Below are positions 35,606 through 46,497 of a stretch of 64,000 nt of DNA, in pieces. The DNA is from Echria macrotheca. Taxonomy: Eukaryota; Ascomycota; Sordariomycetes; Sordariales; Schizotheciaceae. Made by a program: the position numbers and the translations under genes. Each line of letters starts with the position of its first letter. Positions within the stretch are counted from its first letter, which is position 1. The notes under the pieces are model-generated. The model was not told the DNA's origin. It searched no databases and worked only from the letters and a program-made list of their open reading frames with translations. The stretch lies in assembly GCA_030411725.1 (NCBI GenBank), contig MU839830.1, positions 620,001 through 684,000 of the forward strand. Direction: 5' to 3'.

Positions 35606-35617
35606 GGAAGGGGGGGT
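35606..35617 (+). other. Polypurine tract of the LTR element
   Basis: A GGAAGGGGGGG run ends two bases before the 3' LTR, the position required for plus-strand priming. It is the most G-rich stretch of the otherwise G-poor interior. Confidence 0.8.
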
Positions 35618-35619
35618 AA

Positions 35620-35821
35620 TATTACGGTATAATCCTTCAACTACTTACGTGACCTGATTCTGCCGAAGGCGGTATGGCGTAACCCTACTATACCGCATAT
35701 ACCTTAGATAGATTGAAGGAAAATCCCCTCTGGATTTTCCTTCTCCTTTTCTCTCCAGCTTGGAATTCTACTATTTTGCTGGATCTTCTGCAGCCACGCT
35801 CTGGATTCCGTGATCGTGACA
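35620..35821 (+). repeat. 3' LTR, 202 bp
   Basis: Starts TATTACGG (mutated TGTCACGG) right after the polypurine tract and ends CGTGACA at 35821. Its inner ~105 bp carries nearly all the transitions, while its outer half is clean and matches the expected terminal sequence. Confidence 0.95.
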
Positions 35822-38800
35822 TTAACGGTCAAGGGCACATATGCAGACGCCATACACGACGCCCTCTGCCATGTATCATGTCAGACAGACACAAGAGTGG
35901 GCGAGGGCGCGCATACAGTAGGAACTCCTCATCGGCTGCAGGATCCCATCCACCGTGGATGCCGCCAGCTGGGGGAGGAGCTTTCGATATCAGCCCCCAC
36001 AGCGGCGGAGCTGACGTTCCGCGGGGAGATCGAGGTTCGATATCGATATCGATATGGAACTTGTCGACCAGGAAAGATATATCACGAAGCAGATACACTA
36101 GATACAAAGCAGACGTCGAAACAAGGCCCCCAAAGATCTGCTGTGTGGGTCGTCGATCGGATATCTTGCTCGACATGGAAATTGGCCGATTGACGAGGCA
36201 TTGGATCCTCGCTCCCACCGATCCGGGACGGGGCTTCGCACGGCAGGAGAATAAAAGAAGACAAGGGGTTCCGATAGAGCAGCAGCGCATGGCGAGTGGG
36301 GTCTTTTCTACGTATTGTACAACCTTCCCGGAAGGAGAACGTGGCCGGCTTGGGATTGGGCGAGAAAGCCGTTATCAATTCGTTTCTGCTGGTTTATCTA
36401 CCTAGGAAGGCCGGCGGCTCCTTCGGTTTTGACCAGCTTTGAAGAGGACACGACGCTTGCAGCATCTGGCATCTGGAACATGTGAGGTCAAGTCTGGAAC
36501 GTAACAGATCTATCTCATCAACCGGTCCGAGACAGAGTCCACAGATATCCATTCCTTCCATCCTCCCTGTAGGCGGCCCGTCTCCGGTGTCTCTTTGTCA
36601 CCTCCGTCGCCATCCAATTTTTTTATAATTTTTTTTGCCGCATGGGGACCGATTCCTTAGAATACAGGTCGTACTGCTACATACCTTGGTTTGCAGTAGA
36701 CTAGAGTGTGGAATATGGACAGGATTTTACCTACCCCGCCGCCACTTGCGGAGTACGCTGCGATATCTAAACGGAGATATCGAAGTTGGCCGACCACTGC
36801 TATTTCACTTGTATTTTCTGCAACAACAGCCATTCTGCAGCTGGCCTACACAAGTGAATGGAATGGGCCAGACCTTACCTAGGTAATGCAACCGGCATCC
36901 GTAGCGCACATTCAGATGGGGATGGGTATCATTATCTATCTATCTTCCCCTCAACCCCTCTATCAGAGAGGGCTCGAGTGACACACACATACGCATCGCT
37001 GTTCCATTCTTATCGCCGCTTGCCGCTGTGTGTTGTGTTTCCCCATGCCATTCCCCCATGCGCGTTCGCAGACCGATGCGGGCCCGGTACATGCGAGGCG
37101 AGGCACCGCTGTACTGTGCGATGCGCTTCTGGTGTGATGGTGGTGGTGTGTACTTTGTGTGTGTGGTGGCGTCCTGCAGTGTTCTTGTCAAACCCAGTCC
37201 AAGCAAGCAACCTAACGTCCCTGCGGCTGCAACCTTTTCTCTCTCTTTTCTTTCCCTGAATTGCACCGGAGAAGATGCAACGGGATTGGCTCTCTTCTTT
37301 TTATAAAGGGATCCGTGGGGAAATCTGTATCTCGGACTAGTCTAGCCTTATCTGTTTCTTTTTGGGAGTCTTTCCTTGGTTTTTGGCGTTGTTCTTCTCC
37401 TTCGATTCCTACCACACCGCGTGTGTAGCTTCCCGGCTAGATGTAAAATGGCTAGGTAGTCCCGCTCGCTACCTGGGTTTGGGAATGAGAGGAGGGGGGT
37501 GAGGGAAGACAGACCGGTAGGGACGGGGGAGGGGCAGCCGGTGCCGGTGCCGTTGCGTGTTTGTGCGGTGCCCTCTTCCGAACCCGGCTCATATCCAGGA
37601 GCTGTAAACATCTGGGGCTCTAGTCGTTGCAAGATAATGCTCGGGTAATGGGCTGGCTGTGTTTATCGGATGTATCTGCCTCTTTTAGGATGAGGTGTCT
37701 TTTCCACCCGATGGCCGATAGATAGATAGGTGTGGATTGCACGTTTGCTGTCGTGTGAGGTGAGCTTGCGGCCAATTATTCGCTGCCTACAGTTCCTTCG
37801 GTGTTGAGAGAGGATTGGCTGTGAAGAGGGGAAGCATTCACCGGGTCAGTCCTCCCAGGCTGACCGAGTCCACCATCTTCAGACTGCTGACCTCCCGCAT
37901 CCATCCATCCAAAGCAGCGGGTATATCCTCGGTATATAAACACCCCGGGCATGGCCGTACGAAACTCACACTCTTGCTGCTCTTCGCTTACGTAGCAGCG
38001 GTCTCTGCTCGATATGCTTTGCCGACAGGCACGTTACGTACGTACATATCCGTACGGGATATTTATCCGTTCCTGGTAGACCATCGAACAGGGTGCGCTA
38101 TCCGAACCGAGAAGCCGAAGCCGATCTGATCTAGATTGCGATATTTCTTTGCATCCTGTCTCTCAATAACTCGGACTTGGAAAGACGCGCGGGCATGTCT
38201 GACGCCGTCAACACGAGAGGAAGGGATTGTGATATAGCACTTACTGATCAGGACCAGAGCTTGACCATACTCGGTACTTGTCCTGCAGATGTAATACCGA
38301 TCGAGAGAAAGCGAGAGAGGAATATGTCAGGCGTGGGGGTAATGTTATACTTGTAATACTGGATCTACATGTCGGTCCCGATTGTGTCCCCCGTCCAAGT
38401 AGACCTAGGATATCCGTGAACATTGGACGTGTAGGATCTCACAGAAAGGGGGTCAAACACCTGTTACCTCTGCGCAGAAAATCCACTGACAGGCTCGGCC
38501 CGACTCTCAACGCCCAGCTTCACCCCACGCCGTTCCCTATGGAAAGAAGCATGGGAAAATATCACCCAATACATATTCCCATCGGAACTTACCCGTCCCT
38601 CTCTGTCCCTGTCTCTACCCGTTGATCGATCCGCCACGACCCGTTCCCGGGTATAATCGACATACACGCCTACCCCCAACTCTACTGCACAAATATAGAT
38701 CCCATCCCTCGCCTTAGGACGGGATCTATAAACATTCCTACTTCAGATATACCCCTACCCATAGGCTCGGAAAAGACGGATTCGAAAGCTACAACAACAG

Positions 38801-39074
38801 TTTGCATTCATGTTTTCCCTTTTGTATGAGCCGTCTATAAGTTTCCCTAATGCCACGTACGTCCCGGCGCGGCGCAGCATCTCCAATGCGGGCTGTTGGA
38901 AGACAACATTCATCATTGCAGGACCAATTAATTCGTCATGATCCTGTCATGTATATCTCCAGATTCAACCCGCCAATGAAAATCACAGGCAATGCCTCTG
39001 CATGTCGTGTTCAACCGTGATATCTCCTCCTCGAAGAAAGGCGGAAATAAACGAGATCCCGACAGATATTCCAA
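35822..39074. other. 3.2-kb spacer right of the LTR element
   Basis: Base composition returns to normal right after the 3' LTR. Minor patterns are a CGATAT triple repeat (36038-36055), TATATAAA (37933-37940) and a 10-bp TACGTACGTA palindrome (38035-38044). A 230-codon frame that starts inside the LTR (35713-36405) is a chance fusion. No gene is seen. Confidence 0.45.
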
Positions 39075-40671
39075 CTACATTGGGCCAACTTTTGCAAAAG
39101 CGATATCCCGCGGAAGCCGGAAGCTCGCGCAGAACATGCGCTTAGCAGGTGCCACATCCCGAACACTGTGAATCGCAACCTCGCCCTCATTCTCCGGATT
39201 ACCAGGCCGGAACTTGAACATCAGCTCCCTGCTAATGCGCTGACAGATGTCAATTCCGGGCGTCTCATCGTCTGCCTTGTACGAGAAGCAGTGCACGTGT
39301 ACCATGGGCAGCTTGGTCGTCGTCACGGGCTCGAAAAGGGCCTCACGCCCTTCGTACAGGCCTGTGTAGCAGCCGAGAAACTCGATAGCCGAGGCGGGCA
39401 GGTTCATGACGAAGTGCGAGATGGTCGGCGGGATGGGGATACGCTCCGGCTGGGGCGCGGGTGCGTGCTTGTCCTTACTCCTAGAAACCTTCTTCGGCGG
39501 GATGGTGGCGTGCTCGCCCTTCTTGTGGGCGTCGAGAACGAGATCGGCCACCTCGTAGATCAGGAACCGGCCGTCCTGGCAGAGCGGCCGGACAAACTCG
39601 GTAACCTATACCACGCCTGTCAATGTCGGAACCGTAGCAAGTGAAATGGTCTGAACTGACCTTGTTCCGCTTGATGGCCTGCTGCAGATACTTGAAACTC
39701 TCCGGATTCATATCATTAGCCCAGACAAACACGCCCTTCTTCCCGGCCGGCACGGCGAACGGCCCAATGCCGGCCATGACATCGACGACGACCTCGCCGG
39801 GCTGGAACAGATCAACCAGCCGGCGGTGCTCCCACTCGAGCTTGCTGTTCCAGTAGACCTTGGCGTAGTCGAACTCGAACACGCAGTTGTTCTCCGACAC
39901 TTTGACATTGAGGTCGTCGACGCCGGCGAGCACTTCGTACTGGAACGTGCGGAACTCGGACCCGGACCCGACGTTGTCGACCTTGTTGATGACGGTCTTG
40001 ATCCCGGGGTTCTTCTCGATCAGCACCTCTGCTACTACATATTTGTATGGGAGGAAGCGTTCTCGGAGGTTGAGATGGGCTGGCTTTGTTAGTGCTTTGC
40101 ATGGGCTGTTGGGAAGGGGCAACTTACCGACATGGCCGGCGGTGTTGAAGCCGCTGGGGATGTCGTCGTGGAACTCCTCGGGGAGAACTGAGGTCATAAC
40201 GTCATCTTCCCTTGTCAGTTTTGGTCACATGTGACGGAGATGTATATGTGCTTACGGTATGACCAGTAGTTGTAGTCGAGCTCAAGCTCATATGGCATGA
40301 CAGACAGCTCCTGCTTCTGGACACCATCTTTAAGAACAGCGCCCCATGTATCGGGCACTACAAGCAGTGTAAGCCGAGATATGCGCAGATTTTTCTCTCT
40401 CCAGAAACGGCAGAAAAGTACCTTCAGGCTTCACCTCCGGACTCAACAGCAGACATTTCCGTCCCTGGGCAGCAACGGTCTGGTCAGGGTGAGAAACAAC
40501 CGGACTGAGCCTCTCGGCCAACAAGATTTCCTTGGAAGCAGTAAGGGACTGCCTGTATTTGGAAATGAGACGGTTGTCGCTCACGGCGGCGGCGGCGAGG
40601 TTTACTTTTTTGGAGAACAGAGCCCGGTTGAGAGCGCTGGCGCCCGACCGCACAATTGGCGGCCGAAACAT
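39075..40671 (-). CDS. TRM5: tRNA (guanine37-N1)-methyltransferase Trm5
   Basis: Five exons, complement(join(39075..39605, 39661..40079, 40128..40205, 40256..40357, 40422..40671)), 459 residues; introns are 64, 50, 48 and 55 nt with GTACTT, GTAAGC, GTAAGT and GTCAGT donors. Joins were set by frame and by Trm5 landmarks: MFRPPIVRSG at the start, LELDYNYWSYHDVMTSVLPEE, GHVAHLNLRERFLPYKYV, the SAM-binding DVMAGIGPFAVPAGKKG (from residue 243), NDMNPESFKYLQQAIKRNK and the catalytic NLP of HFVMNLPASAIEFLG. It makes m1G37 in cytosolic and mitochondrial tRNAs (first step to wyosine in tRNAPhe). The basic N-terminus may serve mitochondrial import. An in-frame ATG at 40737 is possible but the family usually starts at MFRPP. 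A telobox lies ~210 bp upstream. Confidence 0.94.
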
Positions 40672-41094
40672 GGCCTTTTCTCTGCTCTCTTCCCCGGCGC
40701 CGCCAACACAATGGCCGGTCTCTGGGCCGCGACTCATATATAATCTGAACGGGAGCCTGTCAATCAACAAATTTGCGAGTCAAAAGCCGAGATATGGTTG
40801 TCGAGTCACTGACTTGCAGAATTGGGCGAATGACAGCCGCGCTTCAGTTGACTTTGCAAAATAAATTGCCCCTGCGTCTAACCCTAACCCGCTTTCTCCG
40901 TTCACCCATTCCTCACCTCAGATGCCTCCTTTCTCTCGGCCTCAGTCTCTTCCCGTGAGTCTTACTCTACTTATGCTAAAACAAAAGCTCTGACCTAAAC
41001 GCCGCATCCGTTAACCGCTCCCCAAGCCCAAACTCTATAGATCATAGCGCGCTTCTGCTCCGTGCAGACTCAACCCGACTCTGTCCACCGTTTA
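40672..41094. other. TRM5 promoter / NUS1 3' spacer
   Basis: 423 bp. Contains CTAACCCTAACCC at 40878-40890 (telobox-like). Nothing else seen. Confidence 0.5.
40878..40890 (+). promoter_or_regulatory. Telobox-like motif upstream of TRM5
   Basis: Two CCCTAA-type units. Such boxes are known in promoters of ribosome and translation genes in fungi and plants. TRM5 is a translation-related gene and the site is ~210 bp upstream of its ATG. Function here is inferred. Confidence 0.4.
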
Positions 41095-42199
41095 CTATTT
41101 CCCATGACGCATCTGAGCACCTGCATATTTACATAGCCCGCCATAAAACACCTGATACCCGACCTCGTGGTTGTCCTGAACATGATATATCTCGGTCAAT
41201 CGAATCTGCCATGGTGGATACGATGAAAGCTCCACATGTGGCCCAAACAGAATAAGCAAGTCCGGCTCGCCCATGATGCTCTCTGTCAGCTCGGCATCCA
41301 CCAACTCAGTGCTGATATCGGCCGACGATAGCTTGGACCGTTGTGACATCTCGGTGAGCGTCTTGGTGAGATCAACTATCGAATCCCGACCATCCTCGGC
41401 AGACAGGAGCAGGATGGACAAATGTTTTGCCCCTTCGCCATGAACGGTGCTGGTGGCCGGAGACTCGATTGCGGGGATATGGGGAGCACCCATGGTGAGT
41501 CCAGGCGAAGCCGGTCCGAAGTAGGCGGCCAGCTTCTGAGATACCGCTCTATGCGTCTCGGCCAGGTAGCTCTTGAGTATGCCTGGACAAAGTGAGCCTA
41601 TGCGAGCCAGAACATCCCGGGTATATTGGCTTACCACTCTTTTCATATATGGACAGCTGTGGTATCCCTGCGCTGGCGCACCACGCCGCGAGCTCAGCCG
41701 CATCGTTGACCAGTTTCTCCAAGCCCGCACCGCCCCTCCCATGGTCCTCCAGTGTGAGAATTACGCTCAGATGCCTGGGTAGCTTGTCTAGCCCCTTGAC
41801 GTCTTTTTGGATCAACCCGGGCGTTCGGTGGTGGTAATGAAAGACCGAGTAGACACGGTTGACGATGGCGTGATATGCTTGGCGCGTCCGTATATAGAGC
41901 GAAAAGAAGGCATGGATGAGGGTGAAGACGAGCAGATGCAATTGCATCCTGAGAAACCGCCGGACTCCGAACCGGGACCTCTTCTCGCGCGCTTTGGCCT
42001 CGGCGCGCTGCGAGTTTGTTCGGGGCGGGGGGGGTGGGAGGTAGGGCTAGATGCGTATTCTTGTCAGTGTTGGCCGTTTCCCCAGACACCAGAGCACACT
42101 GACCTTGAGAAGTCGGATGCGCTCCTCGGCCGTCATTATCCTGTGGCCATATTTCTCGTCGCGGCGGTAAGCCCTCAGGTCCTTCGTGTTCAACGGCAT
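41095..42199 (-). CDS. NUS1: Dehydrodolichyl diphosphate synthase complex subunit Nus1
   Basis: Three exons, complement(join(41095..41582, 41635..42046, 42104..42199)), 331 residues; introns are 57 nt (donor GTCAGT, acceptor CTAG) and 52 nt (donor GTAAGC, acceptor CCAG). The basic N-terminus (MPLNTKDLRAYRRDEKYG) and a Pro-rich stretch lead to a membrane helix at ~66-86 (MQLHLLVFTLIHAFFSLYIR). Then comes a cis-prenyltransferase-like domain with LPRHLSVILTLEDHGRGGAG and GIPQLSIYEKSG. The C-terminus is QVFYGGLCKYAGAQMRHGK, ending in the R-x-G-K motif by which Nus1/NgBR completes the active site of its Rer2 partner. At the ER membrane the pair makes dolichol precursors for N-glycosylation. NgBR-type subunits lack catalytic Asp themselves. 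Tandem to TRM5, divergent from SRC1. Confidence 0.93.
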
Positions 42200-43328
42200 G
42201 CCGGCAACTTCGGAGCTCCGTGGAGCGCTGCGCTCGAAAAAGGACGGCAGCTGCAGAATTGGGTTCTATGGCGCGGTAACGAGTAGACGGCCAAAGCAGA
42301 GGATGCAAGCTGCAGCGGTCTCGACTTTGGTGGAGAGTCGAAAGCCAGCTTTCGCCGCAACACGGAATCCCTGCACCCAACAAGCCACGCAGCCACGCGG
42401 CCGTCGGTGGTGACGGAATGCCGAGGGAGCTTTCTGCCAGGGCACCAATCAATTATCAGCCAAGACCCGAATGGCGGGACCGCCGTTCAAGGCTGCGATC
42501 TCAGAGGTATGTACCGGAACAGAGACTCTCGGTTGGAGGTGACAGCTGGGCATCTATCAGCCACGTATGGGTTTTGCGACCCGGTGACTTCTTAACTACA
42601 TTTCATGGCGGGCTCGAGAAGCTTTACCGAGCCGATAAACTCAAGGCGAAGCTAGAGCGACAGAAATACCGGTGCAAGTGAAGCAGGTTCGGGGTCATGG
42701 AGAACACATGCAGCCTTTCAAGCCTAGGATGGAACTGTAGCCACTTGCAATGCAAGAAATGCAAACGAGATCTCGTACCTCCGCTGGCTACACAACCAAT
42801 TAAATGCCGTGGAATCTCAGCTAAAGTTTGTCCGCACTTGAGCAAAAACCACTCAAGTTCGCTGTGGCGCACTTGCCAGTGACGTGGGTCATGTGGCTAG
42901 TGCCATGGTGTGGCGTTAGTTGGGTTGTGTTGCCACCCTGACAACCAGGTCGGGCCCGCCTTTCGTCATTTAGTCTCTTGGCTTGAGTTGTTTCTGCCGC
43001 GCAGTAAAATCAACACCGAGAAATCTCACTTGTGCGACATTCGTGTCCCATCTCCACGTTGCCCTTGCCGACTCGGGCCCCTCTCAGTCGCTCTCAGCGC
43101 AGTACACAGCGCATTGCGCGTGTCGTTTTGAGCCGCAGAAGCCTGCATATCCTGCCGCATGCGCCGAACCAAGGCCATCTTGACTGATAAGCTTTGAGTT
43201 TCTCAGCTCAACCATCCTGCTGCCTTCTTCTGTTTGCCAACTCCATCTCCATCAAAGACCCGCCACCCCCGGGTCCCCATTTCCCTTCCCTACTTATTTC
43301 ATCGCCGTTCGGCCGTTGAGAATCCAAC
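42200..43328. other. Divergent promoter NUS1 / SRC1
   Basis: 1.1 kb between two start codons. The last ~130 bp before SRC1 is pyrimidine-rich, typical of a fungal transcription start region. No gene seen. Confidence 0.5.
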
Positions 43329-45650
43329 ATGTCGGATACCGAGAGCGTCGACTATCTGCAGGACGGGTTCGATCCCTGGTCGCTGACTGTCCCGCGATTG
43401 CGATCCATCCTCGTCACCCACAATGTCCAGTACTCGGCCACCGCGAAGAAGCCGCAGCTTGTCGAGCTTTTCGTCGACCACGTCGTTCCAAATTCCAAGA
43501 AGTATCTTTCGGTCCGCGCGCGCGCAAAGCGAAGCAGCAGGGGCATTGTCGATGCCGACTCGCAGAGTACCGCCAGCACCGATTTCGATCAAGACTTGAT
43601 GCCGCCGCCGCCTTCGTCGTCCCGCGCTCGGTCGCCGAGGAAAAGCACGAAAGTGAAGCGCGAATCCGAAGACCCAGAGCCGGCCCAAGTGCTACGCGAG
43701 AGTCCGCGGAAGAGACAGTCGCGATCCGCGAGTGCCCAGCTCGCACCCGCCTCGGACACGGACACTGGGCCAGACCATGAGAAACCACGATCGGGCCGAA
43801 GGAGCCATCGCGCAACGCCGGCACCAAAGCTCGAACCGCCCGAGGAGGAGAGCTTTTTCAAGCGAACACCAGAAACCGAGAGCGTCTTCTCAAACGACAA
43901 CCCGTTTCAGAGCGGAGGAAGCTCCCCACCTGCGGCCGCCCGAACACCGAGCGAACGGAGGAAGACGACCGGGATGGAGTCGACGAGAAAGAGAACCCCG
44001 TCTGCCGGTCGTCGACGAACCGATGGCCCTGCCTTTGCCGATGAAGAGTCAGCAGCCATCTCCAAAGGATTCGAGGTGCCGATAAGCCGCGTGCTCACCC
44101 GCAAGACCCCGGAACCCCCTATCAAATCCGTTGAGCCTGGCGAGGAGTTCACCCCCGAAGAGCAATTAGCTCTCGACCAAGAAGAACAAGCTAACCCTTC
44201 GCTGGCGCTTGCCCGCAGAAAGCCACAACGAGCCTCGCGCGGGTCGGCACTGTCGACGCCAATCTGGGTGCTCATGATAACGCTCTTGGGTGCCTACGCA
44301 GCCTGGTACAGACAGGAGAAGATTGCGGTCGGCTATTGCGGTCTTGGACGTGAGCCGAATCAACTCATCCCCGCCAAAATCCAGCTCCCAGAGTGGGCTA
44401 CGGAACTTACCTCCAAATTCGGCCTCGAGGATGTCCAGCTACCCGACTGGGCGCTTCCCCTGGTCGAACCACCGTGCGAACCCTGTCCACCTCACGCGTA
44501 CTGCTACGAGGACTTTACGGTTCGCTGCGAGCCAGACTTCATCCTCAAGCCGCATCCCCTCTCGTTTGGCGGCTTGGTCCCTCTTCCGCCTACATGCGAG
44601 CCCGATGGCGAGAAGGTCCGTCGCGTTCAAGCCGTCGCCGACAAGGCAGTCGAGGAGCTGCGCGACCGGAGGGCCAAGTTTGAATGCGGCGAGCCGGTAG
44701 AGCCCGAAGGTCTGCCGTTGGACAGCCCGGCCATTGAAGAGGAAGAACTTAAGGAGACGCTCAGTCAAAAGCGGAGCAAGAGAATGAGTATGGATGAGTT
44801 CGACGAGCTCTGGGTTGCAGCCATAGGAGAGGTTAAAGCCAGAGAAGAAGTTGTGGTTGAGGTCGCGGAACCCCCAGCTAATGATGAGTAAGTTGTCCCT
44901 TACGATTTGTGTCTTTGGTGTTCTTGTCTTGCTTCCTTTCCCTGGCATTTTTTTGCGGAGGTTATACACCAGTATCTGACTATTTGGACTAACCAGACCG
45001 GTTGCCGAACCCACAGAACCGGAAATTCCGGAGATTTTCCAATTGCCAGGCTATCGTCGACCTCTCTCGCTCGCCTTTCGTACACCTGCGCGGTCCAGCG
45101 ATCCCTCAAACTTGGACTGGCTCGACATCGACTCAGCATTGGTGGACTAGTTCTCTCCTTGCTATCCATCGTCTACGCTCGAAACCGCTTCCTGGCAAAC
45201 CGGGCCTTGGCTGCCAAAGTCCCTGGCTTAGTGGACGAGGTCTTGGAGCGTCTCGCCAACCAGAAGGAGCTCGCGTTTGAGGATGGAGACGACGATGCCT
45301 TCTTGTTCCTGCCCAATCTTCGTGACGACGTACTCAGATCGATGCACAGCCTTGCGGAGCGGGATCGGCTCTGGCAACGGGTTCGTGTTGTTGTTGAGCA
45401 GAACAGCAACGTCCGCACCGGGCAGCGGGAAGGCCGCAACGGCGAAGTCGGCCGGGCCTGGGAGTGGATAGGACCGAGCAGACCGGCCATTACCGAAGGG
45501 AGCGCTGGCAGGAGGCGAAAGAGCGCGCGGGTCTCTTGGGGGCCCGACGTGAAGGGGGTGGTGGTGGAGGAGGCGCCGGTCGGGGAGATGACAGAAAAGG
45601 AGAAGGCGGGTCAGCATCGTCGGTGGGAGGAGAGCCGCCCGATTTACTAA
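43329..45650 (+). CDS. SRC1: Inner nuclear membrane protein Src1/Heh2 (LEM/MAN1 family)
   Basis: Two exons, join(43329..44887, 45017..45650), 730 residues; a 129-nt intron has donor GTAAGT, branch GACTAAC and acceptor CACAG. Residues ~12-55 form the HeH DNA-binding motif (DPWSLTVPRLRSILVTHNV, KKPQLVELFVDHV). A long Ser/Arg/Pro-rich basic linker with KRKRT-like clusters (nuclear import and linker) follows. Membrane helix 1 is at ~316-333 (TPIWVLMITLLGAYAAWY), then a Cys-rich lumenal part (CEPCPPHAYC, AKFECGE). Exon 2 supplies helix 2 (LSIGGLVLSLLSIVYA) and the MSC nucleoplasmic winged-helix domain (LANRALAAKVPGLVDEVL, GRAWEWIGPS). It tethers chromatin, rDNA or telomeres to the inner nuclear membrane and works with ESCRT in nuclear pore surveillance in yeasts. 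The intron splits the two-pass form; see finding. Confidence 0.93.
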
Positions 45651-46497
45651 TACCGCTCGGCGGGTATCGCGATTCCGTTTCTGATTCATTTGTTCACTCT
45701 TTTTTTGCTAGTGGCGGTATCCACATAGTCTTGTCCGAGCACACTGTCCAGTGCTTCGTTGTTCAACCAGATACTACAGAACGGGTGCTGGGTGTGTATA
45801 TTCATTCTTTAAGTTCTTGACTCTTTTTTTTTTGGCTGGGGTTAACCGGCGTTTTGGCGGTACAAGGCCAGGAAGGCGTTGGGAGGGTGACTGTTCATAT
45901 CGGCTCGGCGGTACGGAGGTCGGGGGTGGTTATACCTAGGTACCTCCACAGTAATCCGTACCTACACAAAACGGATATCCAGCCCTTAAACTTGCAAAGT
46001 ATACTTGGTATCGTGAAGGGCATTTACATGCCGATATGGAGTATCGGTATGGAGGATCAGAATGGAACAACTACCCCATGCAGGCGTGTCTCTTGACGAC
46101 GATAGGGAGAAAGGATATACTGCATAGTTCACAGTTGGAAAGGAAGTCACGAATACGACGTAGCTCGCAGTAGTATCCGCTGGCCTGTTTGGATTGTATC
46201 TGAAGACGGGAATCTCGACCTTGAACTGGTGTATATGCGGTATACATATGAAGTAGATAGCTTTAGTGCAGTATATGTAATTCTTACAGCTCACAGCTCG
46301 CAGTGATGACATCTTACCTCCTTTGCTTCCAGATTTGCCCATGTTGTTATGCACGCTGTCTATTCAGAACCGCTCTTTTGCCACGGAAGGAATACAAAAT
46401 ATCCTTCCGTCCCGTTGCTAACCAGTCCCCACACATTTACCCCTTTTCAACGCCACCAACACAACAACTAGAAGGAAGGCTAGACACTCATCGCCAA
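45651..46497. other. Convergent spacer SRC1-HIS1
   Basis: 847 bp between 3' ends, with a T-run near 45822-45834. No gene seen. Confidence 0.5.

Larger units (their letters stand above)
28876..35821 (+). mobile_element. RIP-degraded Ty3/gypsy-type LTR retrotransposon
   Basis: A full-length 6946-bp element is bounded by two 202-bp LTRs, each reading TGTCACG...CGTGACA before mutation. Flanks are TCAAC (28871-28875) and TTAAC (35822-35826), a 5-bp target duplication with one C/T change. A polypurine tract precedes the 3' LTR. The interior is extremely AT-rich with stops in every frame. Remnants read on the plus strand in the order zinc knuckle (30888-30935), reverse transcriptase (~32609-32737), RNase H (~33281-33420) and integrase zinc-binding region (~33983). 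Having integrase after RNase H is the Ty3/gypsy arrangement. All LTR-LTR differences are transitions, as made by RIP. It encodes nothing functional now; the AT-rich block is a likely site of heterochromatin and DNA methylation. Confidence 0.95.

Noticed and set aside
28876..35821. AT-rich block as a centromere or replication origin
   Set aside because: LTRs, PPT, target duplication and ordered pol remnants identify a RIP-mutated retrotransposon, which explains the composition.
35713..36405. 230-codon plus-strand frame starting in the 3' LTR
   Set aside because: It begins inside LTR sequence and runs into unrelated flank across the insertion boundary. Composition is chance-like and no motif is present.
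40878..40890. Telomere array
   Set aside because: Only two repeat units; internal telobox, not a chromosome end. The same holds for 59382-59393.
41694..42452. 252-codon minus-strand frame over the NUS1 5' region
   Set aside because: A different frame from NUS1. The spliced NUS1 reading gives family landmarks across the same DNA, and this frame gives none.
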